Shown here one piece after another: positions 16,282 through 24,372 of a stretch of 64,000 nucleotides of DNA; position 1 is the stretch's first letter, and each line of letters begins with the position of its first letter. Origin of the DNA: Mycobacterium europaeum. Its GTDB lineage: Bacteria; Actinomycetota; Actinomycetes; Mycobacteriales; Mycobacteriaceae. Under the pieces are notes generated by a model. That model was not told the DNA's origin and did no database searches. It worked only from the letters and a program-made list of their open reading frames with translations. The stretch spans positions 1 to 64,000 of the forward strand of contig NZ_LQOU01000065.1 of assembly GCF_002102155.1 (NCBI RefSeq), in the 5' to 3' direction. Both the position numbers and the translations under genes were made by a program.

Positions 16282-17274
16282 CTAGCGGATCTGCAGCACA
16301 TCGCTCAACGGGCGTCGCGGCGTCGCCGCCGGGAGGTGTTCCAGCGGCGGCGCTATCCCCACCCGGATCAACACCTGCGGCTCGCCGCGCCCACCGATGA
16401 GCTGCCGCACGATGTCGCGGCTCTCGTCCAGTTCGATCAGGTGGGTGAGCGGACACGTCGCCATCCCGGCCACCGTGCATTCGAGCAACACCGTCGACAA
16501 CACCTCGCCGCACCGCAACACGTCCGACCTGGTGTCGTGCGGGGTGGACAGCACCAGGATCCTGGCCCAATCCGCCTTGACCTCGCCGCGCCGGTCCGCG
16601 TGGCTCCTGATCGGGAAGCTGCGGGCCACGTCCACCCGCCAGCTCTCCTTGTCGGAGGCCAAGGCGCTCGGCGGCATCCCTTCGGCCAGAGCGAAAGACG
16701 AAGTCCACCAGTCGAGTTCGGCGTGATAGTGAGAGTCGTCGCGGCGGATCTCCTCGGTGAGTTGCGACACCTGCACCAGCAGCGGCCGCACGTCCTCGCC
16801 GAGGACGTCGAGGGCGACCTCGGTGTCGTCGAAGGTGTCACGCAGCGTGGGTTCGAACAGGTCCCAATACGTCGGGCGCCCCAAGGGAAGTCGGTCGGTG
16901 CGCCGCTGAAGGATGGCCTCGGCCCGGCGCCGCTGGGCTTCGGTGACGCGCTCCAAGGGGCCGAACGTAATGGAGGCCAGCCGGTCGGGGTCATCCGAGT
17001 CGGGGAACCGCGCGACTTTCGGCTCCCAGCCCGCGGCCGTCATGGCGACGCACAGGTGGTCCAGGACGGCCCCGCAGGACAGGATCACTTCGCGGCCGGA
17101 AGAGTCGGTGGCCGCGATCGCCCGCCGCCGGTCGACGAACAGGTGCAGGGCGCCGCCCTCGATCAGCCAGCGCCAGGGCTGGCTGTTGTGCACGGAGGGC
17201 GCGCGGCAGGCGAGCAGCACCGCCCGTTCGAGCACGTCGACGTCCGGTGCCTTGCCCTGCACACCAGCCATCAT
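16282..17274 (-). CDS. Acg-family nitroreductase-like protein (Rv3127-like)
   Basis: This 330-residue member of the Acg family has the signature LACRAPSVHNSQPWRWLI at about 22-39, DSSGREVILSCGAVLDHLCVA, and an RRTDRLPLGRP motif. The tail is EPQVLIRVGIAPP, then ATPRRPLSDVLQIR. It is probably an FMN-binding homodimer of unresolved substrate. It lies 54 bp downstream of the ACP gene and so may be the last member of the acs-pdhABC-ACP transcript. It is the paralogue of the genes at 22732 and 40812, more than of the Rv3131 type at 2210. Confidence 0.88.
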   Translation of the reverse strand: MMAGVQGKAPDVDVLERAVLLACRAPSVHNSQPWRWLIEGGALHLFVDRRRAIAATDSSGREVILSCGAVLDHLCVAMTAAGWEPKVARFPDSDDPDRLASITFGPLERVTEAQRRRAEAILQRRTDRLPLGRPTYWDLFEPTLRDTFDDTEVALDVLGEDVRPLLVQVSQLTEEIRRDDSHYHAELDWWTSSFALAEGMPPSALASDKESWRVDVARSFPIRSHADRRGEVKADWARILVLSTPHDTRSDVLRCGEVLSTVLLECTVAGMATCPLTHLIELDESRDIVRQLIGGRGEPQVLIRVGIAPPLEHLPAATPRRPLSDVLQIR

Positions 17275-17328
17275 GCCAACCCCCTGCCGAGCGCGCCGAA
17301 AGGCGCGGCCCGCGTCGCGTCTCGCGGC

Positions 17329-17580
17329 TCAGACCGCCGATGCGTTCTTTTCCACGTAGCCGACCACGTCGGCCAGTGTGCGCAGCGACGCGTAATCCGA
17401 TTCGGGGATGTCGACGTGCAGGCGCTTGTGAATGCCGCGCAGAAAGCTCAGCCAGTCCATGGAATCCAGGTCGACCTGGTCGCGCAGCAGGGCGTCGTCG
17501 CGAATCTCGTCCGGGTCAACCTCGGGAGCGATGGTCGTCAGGACTGACAGCACCACGGCGCGAGTGTCTTCATTGGTCAT
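17329..17580 (-). CDS. Acyl carrier protein
   Basis: This 83-residue acidic four-helix carrier has the phosphopantetheine site LDSMDW, with Ser40 as attachment point. The helix II region (LSFLRGIHKRLHVDIPE) is typical of ACPs. It follows the E2 gene by only 6 bp, in the same operon as a 2-oxoacid dehydrogenase and an acetyl-CoA synthetase, an unusual neighbour set. It may accept an acyl group made by these enzymes or serve the KAS III pair at 41848-43834; neither is shown by the sequence alone. The start ATG 17580 gives standard length. Confidence 0.88.
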   Translation of the reverse strand: MTNEDTRAVVLSVLTTIAPEVDPDEIRDDALLRDQVDLDSMDWLSFLRGIHKRLHVDIPESDYASLRTLADVVGYVEKNASAV

Positions 17581-17586
17581 TTCACA

Positions 17587-18804
17587 TCACTTTTCTAGGA
17601 GGTCGGGCTGTTGGAGCAGCTCGTTGATCGCGGCAAGGAAGAGCGCGCCCCGGTGTCCGTCGCTGGCGCGGTGGTCGGCGGCGAGCGTGGCCTGGACCGT
17701 GGTGACGACCCGGATCCCGCCGTCGATGACGCACACCCGCTCGGCCGGCTGGCCGAAACCGACGATCGCCACCTGCGGTGGGTAGATGACACCGAAGACG
17801 GCGTCGACGCCCTGGTCGCCGAGGTTGGTGACCGTGATGGTCGGGTCCGACATCTCCGAGCTGCGCAGCGAGAAGGACCGCGCCCGCGCCACCAGATCGG
17901 TGAGGTCTTCCATCAATTCGTCCAGCTTCTTCTCCGGGACGTCGTGGATGGCGGGCGCGACGAGGCCGCCGCCGCGCAGGGAGATGCCGACGCCGACATG
18001 AACGCCATTCGCCGGCTCGAACCCCTCTTCCCGCCAGAACCCGTTGAACTCGGCGAACCGCTGCGCGGCGACGCCGACGGCCTTCAAGAGCAGGACGGCC
18101 GGCAGCACCCGTTCGTCGATGGACCGCTGCGCGTTTCGCGCCGTCAGCCAGGACAGCGCCTTTTCCAGCATGATCTCTTGGGCGAGGTAGTAGTGCGGGA
18201 TCTCCCGCTTCGACCGGCTCATCGCCGCGGCGATCGACTTGCGCATCTGCGCCGCGCGGTCGGCCGCGGTCGGTTTGGCGGCCGGTTGGGTGACCGGCTT
18301 GGGCGGCTTGGCTGCGGCCGCGTGCTCGACGTCGTTGATGGTGACCGCGCCCTGCGGTCCGGTGCCGGTCACCGCGTCGATGTCGACGCCCAGCGACGTC
18401 GCCAACCGACGCGCGGCCGGTGACACCCAGCGGCGCCGCCCGGGGGCGGCCGGGGGCGCGCTGGGAACCGGCGGCGGCTTCGGCGGCGCGGTCGCCGGTC
18501 TGGCGGCGGCCTTTGCGGCGGCGGCCTTCGCCGACAGGCGTGGCGTGGGCTGCTTCTCCGCCTGCTCGCCGGGTGCGGTCAGCGTGGCCAAAGTCGTTCC
18601 CACTTGGACGGTTTCGCCGACCGACACGACGAGCTCGTCGACGATGCCCTCCTGCCAGCATTCGACCTCGACCGCGGCCTTGGTGGTCTCGACGATCGCC
18701 ACGACCTGGCCGCGAGTCACCTTGTCGCCGGGCTTGACCAGCCACTCGTTGAGGGTGCCTTCGTCCATGTCGGACCCGAGCGAGGGCATCTTGAATTCGA
18801 TCAC
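17587..18804 (-). CDS. 2-oxoacid dehydrogenase E2 (lipoyl acyltransferase)
   Basis: This 405-residue E2 has one N-terminal lipoyl domain (lipoyl lysine at Lys42 in VETTKAAVEVE) and an Ala/Pro-rich linker (90-122). The peripheral-subunit-binding domain follows (about 124-160, WVSPAARRLATSLGVDIDAV). The catalytic domain ends DHRASDGHRGA with His378 and Asp382. It transfers the acyl group from lipoamide to CoA. It starts with GTG overlapping the E1-beta stop (GTGA). No E3 gene accompanies it, so it must borrow a lipoamide dehydrogenase from elsewhere. Pyruvate, acetoin or branched-chain specificity cannot be told from sequence. Confidence 0.9.
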   Translation of the reverse strand: MIEFKMPSLGSDMDEGTLNEWLVKPGDKVTRGQVVAIVETTKAAVEVECWQEGIVDELVVSVGETVQVGTTLATLTAPGEQAEKQPTPRLSAKAAAAKAAARPATAPPKPPPVPSAPPAAPGRRRWVSPAARRLATSLGVDIDAVTGTGPQGAVTINDVEHAAAAKPPKPVTQPAAKPTAADRAAQMRKSIAAAMSRSKREIPHYYLAQEIMLEKALSWLTARNAQRSIDERVLPAVLLLKAVGVAAQRFAEFNGFWREEGFEPANGVHVGVGISLRGGGLVAPAIHDVPEKKLDELMEDLTDLVARARSFSLRSSEMSDPTITVTNLGDQGVDAVFGVIYPPQVAIVGFGQPAERVCVIDGGIRVVTTVQATLAADHRASDGHRGALFLAAINELLQQPDLLEK

Positions 18805-19778
18805 GACCGTTCTCCGAACAGGCCTTGCACGGCGGCCACGATCTTGCCGACCTGCGGCAGGGCCGCCTCTTCGAGGTGCTTGGCGTAGGGCATCGGCACC
18901 TCGGTGCTGCACACCCGGGCCACCGGTGCATCGAGGTCGTAGAAGGCGCCCTCCATCACGCGCGCGGTGATCTCCGCGGCCAGGCTGCCGGTCCGCCACG
19001 CCTCGTCGATGACCACCGCGCGATGGGTCTTGCGGACGGATTCCAGGATGGTGGCGTCGTCGAGTGGCCGCAGCACCCGCAGATCGATGACCTCGCAGTC
19101 GATTCCGGCCAGCGAAAGCTCGTTGGCGGCGTCCAGCGTCTTGGGCAGGCTGCCGCCGTAGGTGATCAGGGTGACGTCGCCGCCGCTGCGGCGGACCGCC
19201 GCCCGGGAGATGTCGGTGGGGCTGAGCACGTCGACGTCCGTGGAGGTGTTGTAGAGCTGGACGTGTTCGAAGATCACCACCGGGTCGGGGTCGGCCAGGG
19301 CCGGACCGAGCATGCCGTACGCGTCCTCGACGGTGGCCGGGGCCACCACCTTGATGCCCGGGATGTGGGCGTACCACGGCTCCAGGCTGTGCGAGTGCTG
19401 GGCGGCGAGTTGACGCCCGGCCCCCGTCGCCATCCGGACGACCAGCGGCACCGAGAACTGGCCGCCGGACATATGACGCAGGGCTGCAGCGGTATTGACG
19501 ATCTGATCGAGCGCCAACAGGCTGAAGTTCACCGTCATGACTTCCACGATCGGACGCAACCCGTTGAGCGCCGCGCCGATCCCGATGCCGACGAAGCCCA
19601 GCTCGGAGAGCGGGGTGTCGCGCACCCGGTCGGGGCCGAACTCCTCCAGCAGGCCCTTGGACGCGGCGTAGGTGCCGCCGTAGCGGCCGACGTCCTCGCC
19701 CATGACCGCCACCCGCGCGTCGTCGCGCAGGGCGTCGCGCAGGGCATCGTGAACGGCGGTCCGGTAACTGGTCTTCAT
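18801..19778 (-). CDS. 2-oxoacid dehydrogenase E1 beta subunit (pyruvate/acetoin type)
   Basis: This 325-residue transketolase-like beta chain has MGEDVGRYGGTYAASKGLLEEFG near the start (quoted part under-length), then RDTPLSELGFVGIGIGAAL. The C-terminal transketolase domain shows VTLITYGGSLPKTL and DLRVLRPLDDATI. With E1-alpha it makes the thiamine-diphosphate decarboxylase that loads the E2 lipoyl arm. It is ATGA-coupled to E1-alpha upstream and GTGA-coupled to E2 downstream. Length and motifs fit PdhB/AcoB proteins. Confidence 0.9.
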   Translation of the reverse strand: MKTSYRTAVHDALRDALRDDARVAVMGEDVGRYGGTYAASKGLLEEFGPDRVRDTPLSELGFVGIGIGAALNGLRPIVEVMTVNFSLLALDQIVNTAAALRHMSGGQFSVPLVVRMATGAGRQLAAQHSHSLEPWYAHIPGIKVVAPATVEDAYGMLGPALADPDPVVIFEHVQLYNTSTDVDVLSPTDISRAAVRRSGGDVTLITYGGSLPKTLDAANELSLAGIDCEVIDLRVLRPLDDATILESVRKTHRAVVIDEAWRTGSLAAEITARVMEGAFYDLDAPVARVCSTEVPMPYAKHLEEAALPQVGKIVAAVQGLFGERS

Positions 19779-20746
19779 CGTGCCCCCTCCGGAGTCAACA
19801 CGTCGCGTTCGAGGTCCGCCACGTCCTCCCACGTTCCGGCCTCGGCGAAGGCCACCGCCTCCCCGATCTCGGTGGCGGCCGCGTCCTCGATCTCCCGCAC
19901 GTCGCTGTCGGACAGCGTGCCGTCGCCCAGGCACTTCTCGGTGAACGCCTGGATCGGGTCGCGCTCGCGCCACCGCTCGACCTCGGCCTTGTCCCGATAC
20001 AGCTCCGGATCGAACATCGAATGCGCGCGGAACCGGTAGGTGCGGAACTCGATGAAGAACGGACCGCCGGTGTCGCGGACGTGATCGACGCCCTGCTGCG
20101 CGGCCGCATGGCAGGCCTCGACATCCATGCCGTCGACGGCCAGCGTGGGAACACGGTAAGAGGCCGCCTTGACGGTCAGGTCGGTCTGCGACTGGGCTCG
20201 GTCCAGCGCGGTGCCCATCGCGTAAAGGTTGTTCTCGCAACAGAACAGCACCGGCAGGTTCCATAAGGCCGCCATGTTCAACGACTCGTGGAACGCGCCC
20301 TCGGCCACGGCGCCGTCGCCGAAGTAGCAGGCGGTCACCCGCTTCTGCTGCAGTTGGGCGTCGGCCAGCGCGATGCCCACCGCGAGTGGCAAGCCGCCGG
20401 CCACAATCGCGTTACCGCCGTAGAAGCGTCTGCCCGCGTCGAACAGGTGCATCGAACCGCCCCGGCCGCGCGAGCAGCCTTCCTGCTTGCCGAACATCTC
20501 GGCCATGATCGAAGGCATCGGGATGCCGCGCAGCAGCGCGTGCGCGTGCTCGCGGTAGGTGGCGACCACCGCGTCGTCGTCGGCGAGCGCGCGCAGCGAC
20601 CCGGCGGCCACGGCCTCCTCGCCGACATACAGATGCAGGAATCCGCGAATCTTGGCCGCGCTGTAGAGTTCCGCGCATTTCTCCTCCATGCGCCGCACGC
20701 GGACCATGTCGGACAACAGCTCATGGGCCAATTTCGTATCACTCAT
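19775..20746 (-). CDS. 2-oxoacid dehydrogenase E1 alpha subunit (pyruvate/acetoin type)
   Basis: This 323-residue alpha chain opens with RRMEEKCAELYSAAKIRGF, then HLYVGEEAVAAGSL. The thiamine-diphosphate motif runs from GDG (143-145) to NN (172-173). The regulatory loop region YRFRAHSMFD contains the serine phosphorylated in some PDHs. The small size and GEEAVA motif suit PdhA or AcoA. It forms the heterotetramer with the next gene product. It overlaps the acetyl-CoA synthetase stop by 4 bp (ATGA), so all five genes from acs to ACP form one tight operon. Confidence 0.9.
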   Translation of the reverse strand: MSDTKLAHELLSDMVRVRRMEEKCAELYSAAKIRGFLHLYVGEEAVAAGSLRALADDDAVVATYREHAHALLRGIPMPSIMAEMFGKQEGCSRGRGGSMHLFDAGRRFYGGNAIVAGGLPLAVGIALADAQLQQKRVTACYFGDGAVAEGAFHESLNMAALWNLPVLFCCENNLYAMGTALDRAQSQTDLTVKAASYRVPTLAVDGMDVEACHAAAQQGVDHVRDTGGPFFIEFRTYRFRAHSMFDPELYRDKAEVERWRERDPIQAFTEKCLGDGTLSDSDVREIEDAAATEIGEAVAFAEAGTWEDVADLERDVLTPEGAR

Positions 20747-22542
20747 GACGGCACCCCCTGGGCTCGCTCGGCGGGTTGTCGCTCGATGGTGGACGTATCG
20801 CCTTCGGGCAACCCGAGTTCGCGGGCCTTCAACAGGCGCCGCATGATCTTGCCGCTGCTGGTGTGCGGCAACGAGTCGACGAACTCGATCTCCTTGGGCG
20901 CCACCGTGGCGCCCAGCCGCTTGCGGGCATGGCCGAGCAGCTGCAGCCGCAGGTCTTCATCGGCCACGACCCCGTTCTTCAGCGTGACAAAGGCTTTGAC
21001 CATCTCTCCGACCGTCGGGTCGGGTATGCCGATGACGGCGGCCTCGGCGACCGCGGGGTGATCGGTCAGCGCGCTCTCCACCTCGAACGGACCGATCAGA
21101 TGGCCCGCGGACTTGATCACGTCGTCCTTGCGCCCGACGAACCAGAAATAGCCGTCGGCATCCTTTTTGGCGAGATCCCCGCTCAGATACAGGCCGTTGG
21201 CGAAGGAGTTCCGGTAGCGCTCCTCGGCGTTGAGATAGCCGCGGAACATCGACGGCCAGCCGGGCTTGAGCGCGAGCTCGCCCTCGACGCCGGGCTCGTC
21301 GATCACCTCGACGGGTCCGTCGTCGTCGCGCCGCACGATGAAGGCGTCCACGCCGGGCAGTGGCCGGCCCATGGAGCCGGGCTTGATGTCGAACGCGGGC
21401 GTGTTGGCGATCATGATGCCGCCCGTCTCGGTCTGCCACCAGTTGTCGTGAATCGGTAAGCCCAGCACCCGCTTTCCCCACCAGACCGCCTCCGGGTTGA
21501 GGGGTTCGCCCACGCTGGCGATGAAGCGCAGCCGCGGAAAGCGGTATTGCGCGGCCAGTTCCGGGCCGGCCTTGATCAGCATCCGGATGGCGGTCGGCGC
21601 GGTGTACCACACCGACACCGCCTGGTCCTGCAGGATGCGGTACCAGCGCTCGGCGTCGAACTCCGCTTCGTCGACGATGGAGGTGACACCGTGCAGCAGC
21701 GGGCTGATGATGCCGTACGACGTGCCCGTCACCCAGCCCGGATCGGCTGTGCACCAATAGATGTCGTCCGGATGAAGGTCGAGCGCGTAGAGGCCGGTGA
21801 CGTAGTGCATGGTGACGGCGCCGTGCACGTGGATGGCGCCCTTGGGGGTACCCGTGGTCCCGCTGGTGAAGTGCAGCAGCGACGGGTCGTCGGCGGTGGT
21901 GGGCTCGATCGGTGAGTTCTCGTCGGCCGCCTCCACCCACTGCCGGAAGTCGAAGGTGCCCGGCGGCGCGCCGTCGGCCTGGCCGTCGTCGACCACGAAG
22001 ATGTGCTTTACCGAGGGCAGCCGATCGCGGATCTTGGCGACCTTGCGCTGATAGATCGCCCTGGTGGTCACCAGAACGTCGGCCTGGCCGATGTTGACGC
22101 GGGTGGCGATCGGTTCGGGTCCGAAGGCCGAGAACAACGGTGAGACGACACTTCCGTTGCGCAGCGCGCCCAGCATCGCGATGTAGAGCTCGGGGCTGCG
22201 GCCCATCAGGGTGAACACGCGACTGCCCTTGTTGATGCCCAGCGAGCGCAGCGCGCTGGAGAACCGCCCGGCCAGCCGGCCGAGCTCCGCGTAAGTGAGG
22301 TCCTGGGTGGTGATCACGCCGTCCCACGGCCTGTCGGTGACGAACCGCAGGGCCGGGCGCGTCGCCGCCGGGCCGTCGGCGTGCCTGTCCAGGGCGGCGT
22401 AGGCGATGTTGCACAGGCCCGGCCCCATGCCCTCGCACAGGTTCGGTACGTCCGACCACTGGAAGCGGGCCCGCTCGTGCTCGTAGTCGGTGAGGTTGGG
22501 CCGAACACGAGAATCGGCGGCGGTTTTGTGGATGACGTCCAT
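20743..22542 (-). CDS. Acetyl-CoA synthetase-like acyl-CoA ligase (AMP-forming)
   Basis: This 599-residue ANL-superfamily ligase has P-loop-like LLHFTSGTTGTPKG (A3) and acetyl-CoA-synthetase features DIYWCTADPGWVTGTSYG and NWWQTETGG. The hinge region reads YLSGDLAKKDADGYFWFVGRKDD, and the catalytic lysine is in HTSSGKIMRRLLK. It makes acetyl-CoA (possibly other short acyl-CoA) from acid, ATP and CoA. It is shorter than classic AcsA (about 650). It leads the operon; two DosR-type sites (22601 and 22662) lie in the divergent region upstream. Its end overlaps the E1-alpha start (ATGA). Confidence 0.88.
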   Translation of the reverse strand: MDVIHKTAADSRVRPNLTDYEHERARFQWSDVPNLCEGMGPGLCNIAYAALDRHADGPAATRPALRFVTDRPWDGVITTQDLTYAELGRLAGRFSSALRSLGINKGSRVFTLMGRSPELYIAMLGALRNGSVVSPLFSAFGPEPIATRVNIGQADVLVTTRAIYQRKVAKIRDRLPSVKHIFVVDDGQADGAPPGTFDFRQWVEAADENSPIEPTTADDPSLLHFTSGTTGTPKGAIHVHGAVTMHYVTGLYALDLHPDDIYWCTADPGWVTGTSYGIISPLLHGVTSIVDEAEFDAERWYRILQDQAVSVWYTAPTAIRMLIKAGPELAAQYRFPRLRFIASVGEPLNPEAVWWGKRVLGLPIHDNWWQTETGGIMIANTPAFDIKPGSMGRPLPGVDAFIVRRDDDGPVEVIDEPGVEGELALKPGWPSMFRGYLNAEERYRNSFANGLYLSGDLAKKDADGYFWFVGRKDDVIKSAGHLIGPFEVESALTDHPAVAEAAVIGIPDPTVGEMVKAFVTLKNGVVADEDLRLQLLGHARKRLGATVAPKEIEFVDSLPHTSSGKIMRRLLKARELGLPEGDTSTIERQPAERAQGVPS

Positions 22543-22600
22543 AACAAGTCCTCGGTTAGGTGGTCGACTTCATCGTTTGCCGCGCCGCGACCCCGCAATA

Positions 22601-22675
22601 GAGACCAAGGTCATCAGTGGTCATCAGCCGCGCCGGGCCCGGGCCCAATGACGCGCCCCTGGGGACCAAGGACCC
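22601..22675. promoter_or_regulatory. Two DosR boxes in divergent acs/nitroreductase region
   Basis: GGGACCAAGGACCC at 22662-22675 is a strong core match (same as 12827-12840). GAGACCAAGGTCAT at 22601-22614 is weaker. The strong site is 57 bp before ATG 22732. The weak site is 59 bp before the acs start at 22542. This arrangement suits divergent control by one activator. Confidence 0.72.
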
Positions 22676-22731
22676 TGGCGCGTGCTGCCCGCATGCCAGA
22701 GGGTCCAAGGAGAGACAGGAGGCGACGAGCA

Positions 22732-23709
22732 ATGACCCCAACGATGGTCGACACCAAGGTGCTCACCAGGGCGGTGGAGCTGGCGTGCCGGGCACCCTCG
22801 CTGCATAACAGCCAGCCGTGGCGATGGATTGCCGGCGGCCCGACCGTCGACCTCTTCGCCGACCCAGACCGCATGGTGCCCTCGGCCGACAGCTCGGGCC
22901 GCGAGTCGATCATCAGCTGCGGCGCGGTGCTCGACCACTTCCGGGTGGCGATGGCCGCCGAGGGGTGGGACACCATGGTCGACGAGTTTCCCAATCCCAA
23001 CAACCTCGACCACCTGGCGTCGATCGACTTCGTCTCCGCCGAGTACGTCGCCGTCGCCCGGCGAGACCGCGCGGCGGCGATCGTGCGTCGCAGGACCGAC
23101 CGGCGCCCGTTCGGCGCCCCCAGGGGCTGGGCGTCCTTCGAGCCGGTGCTGCGCAGCGCCTTCGATCCCGCCCTGGCCCGCCTCGACGCGCTGGCCGACG
23201 ACGCACGGCCGCGGCTGGTGGAGGCCGCCCGCCTCAACGAGGCGTTGCGCCGCTACGACGACGTCTATCAGCACGAATTACGTTGGTGGACGGCGCCGGG
23301 CAGGCACGACGACGGCATACCCGAAGCGCTGGTGAACCAGCAACGCGCCGTCGACGTGAACCGCCGGTTTTCCGTCGACGAGCACCCCCGGGCAAGCTCC
23401 TCGGGTCCCCAGGATCAGGCCAAGGTCCTCGTCCTGTCCACACCCGGGGAGGCCCGCGCCGACGCGTTGCGGTGCGGGCAGGTGCTGTCGGCGATCCTGC
23501 TGGAGTGCACCATGGCCGGGTTCGCGACCTGCACCGTGACGCACGTGACGGAGCTGCGGCCCAGCCGCGACATGATCTCCGAGCTGATACCCGACGCCGA
23601 AGCGGTACCGCAGGTGCTGATCCGGGTCGGCACCGCGCTGCCGGGCCGGGGCGCTCCCGAACCGACACCACGGCGCCGGATACACGACGTCCTGGAGATG
23701 CGCCGATAG
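22732..23709 (+). CDS. Acg-family nitroreductase-like protein
   Basis: This 325-residue Acg-family protein shows LACRAPSLHNSQPWRWIA at about 17-34, SSGRESIISCGAVLDHFRVA, then VRRRTDRRPFGAP. It closes VPQVLIRVGTALPG and a TPRRRIHDVLEMRR tail. It is a paralogue of 16282 and 40812. AGGAGG at 22718-22723 fixes ATG 22732 and excludes a long upstream extension into the acs gene. It is divergent from acs with DosR boxes between them, and followed by a DUF1918 gene after 46 bp. Confidence 0.9.
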   Translation: MTPTMVDTKVLTRAVELACRAPSLHNSQPWRWIAGGPTVDLFADPDRMVPSADSSGRESIISCGAVLDHFRVAMAAEGWDTMVDEFPNPNNLDHLASIDFVSAEYVAVARRDRAAAIVRRRTDRRPFGAPRGWASFEPVLRSAFDPALARLDALADDARPRLVEAARLNEALRRYDDVYQHELRWWTAPGRHDDGIPEALVNQQRAVDVNRRFSVDEHPRASSSGPQDQAKVLVLSTPGEARADALRCGQVLSAILLECTMAGFATCTVTHVTELRPSRDMISELIPDAEAVPQVLIRVGTALPGRGAPEPTPRRRIHDVLEMRR

Positions 23710-23755
23710 CGAGTCCGGTTGCACCCCAATCTGTTCCGAAGGGAGAGAACGACAA

Positions 23756-24025
23756 ATGCACGCCGAGACGGGGGACTGGCTCATCATCAAGAGCGGCACG
23801 ATCGGCCGCCCGGATCTGCGGGGACTGATCACCTCGGTGGGCGCACCGAACGGTGAACCGCCCTACCGGGTCCGGTGGCTGGCCACCGGGGAGGAAGCGA
23901 CCGTGTTCCCGGGCCCCGACGCGATAGTCGTCACGGCCGCCGAGCAGAAGGCCGCCGACGAGCGGGCGCTGTCGCGGATCACCGCCGTCCAGGCCGCCAT
24001 CAGGAACCGGGCCCAAGGCGGATAG
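23756..24025 (+). CDS. DUF1918 small protein
   Basis: This 89-residue protein is built around the DUF1918 SH3-like barrel: ETGDWLIIKSGTIGRPDLRG, PPYRVRWLATGEEATVFPGP and then DAIVV. The family is common in actinobacteria and has no known activity; the fold hints at nucleic-acid or protein binding. GAAGGGAGAG before the ATG is a good ribosome site. It sits 46 bp after the nitroreductase and 9 bp before the next small gene, so the three probably share a message. Confidence 0.8.
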   Translation: MHAETGDWLIIKSGTIGRPDLRGLITSVGAPNGEPPYRVRWLATGEEATVFPGPDAIVVTAAEQKAADERALSRITAVQAAIRNRAQGG

Positions 24026-24034
24026 GAAGCTCAA

Positions 24035-24274
24035 ATGCCCTCCGCCACAGACGGATGCCCGTCGTTGACCGATTCCGACGTCGACGAGCTCGCGTACGAG
24101 TTCCTGCACTCGCCCTATGCCGGCGACACCTATGTCGACTGGCGCCTGGACCAGCGTCTGGACGGCTTTCTCCGGCACCGCGGATTGGTCCGTCTGGTGG
24201 AAGACGGCGACGCGTACGGGCTCATCCTCAACCGCGTCATGGCCTATATCGGCGAGCTGCGTCGACGACGCTGA
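24035..24274 (+). CDS. Small acidic hypothetical protein
   Basis: This 79-residue protein is not recognised. It is rich in aspartate and aromatic residues in its first half (DVDELAYEFLHSPYAGDTYV). It is predicted helical, with an arginine-rich end (GELRRRR). There is no membrane segment or known motif. It lies 9 bp after the DUF1918 gene with AGGAAG upstream, and is probably translated with it. A strong DosR box begins 23 bp after its stop and belongs to the next unit. Confidence 0.65.
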   Translation: MPSATDGCPSLTDSDVDELAYEFLHSPYAGDTYVDWRLDQRLDGFLRHRGLVRLVEDGDAYGLILNRVMAYIGELRRRR

Positions 24275-24297
24275 GCCGACGAACGACCCGCAAGCCC

Positions 24298-24311
24298 GGG
24301 ACTTCGGTCCC
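24298..24311. promoter_or_regulatory. DosR box upstream of Rv2030c homologue
   Basis: GGGACTTCGGTCCC is an almost exact symmetric DosR core and one of the two best in the window. It lies 61 bp before ATG 24373 and could drive the Rv2030c-Rv2029c-Rv2028c-Rv3134c-dosR run. Confidence 0.8.
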
Positions 24312-24372
24312 TACCGCCGATTACGCGGGTGCTGGTCGGATGGACTGGTCAATGGTCAAGAAGAGGTGTGTG

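Noticed and set aside
17587..22542. Lipoamide dehydrogenase (E3) as part of the dehydrogenase operon
   Set aside because: No frame with the disulfide-reductase motif is present in the operon; the complex must use an E3 encoded elsewhere.
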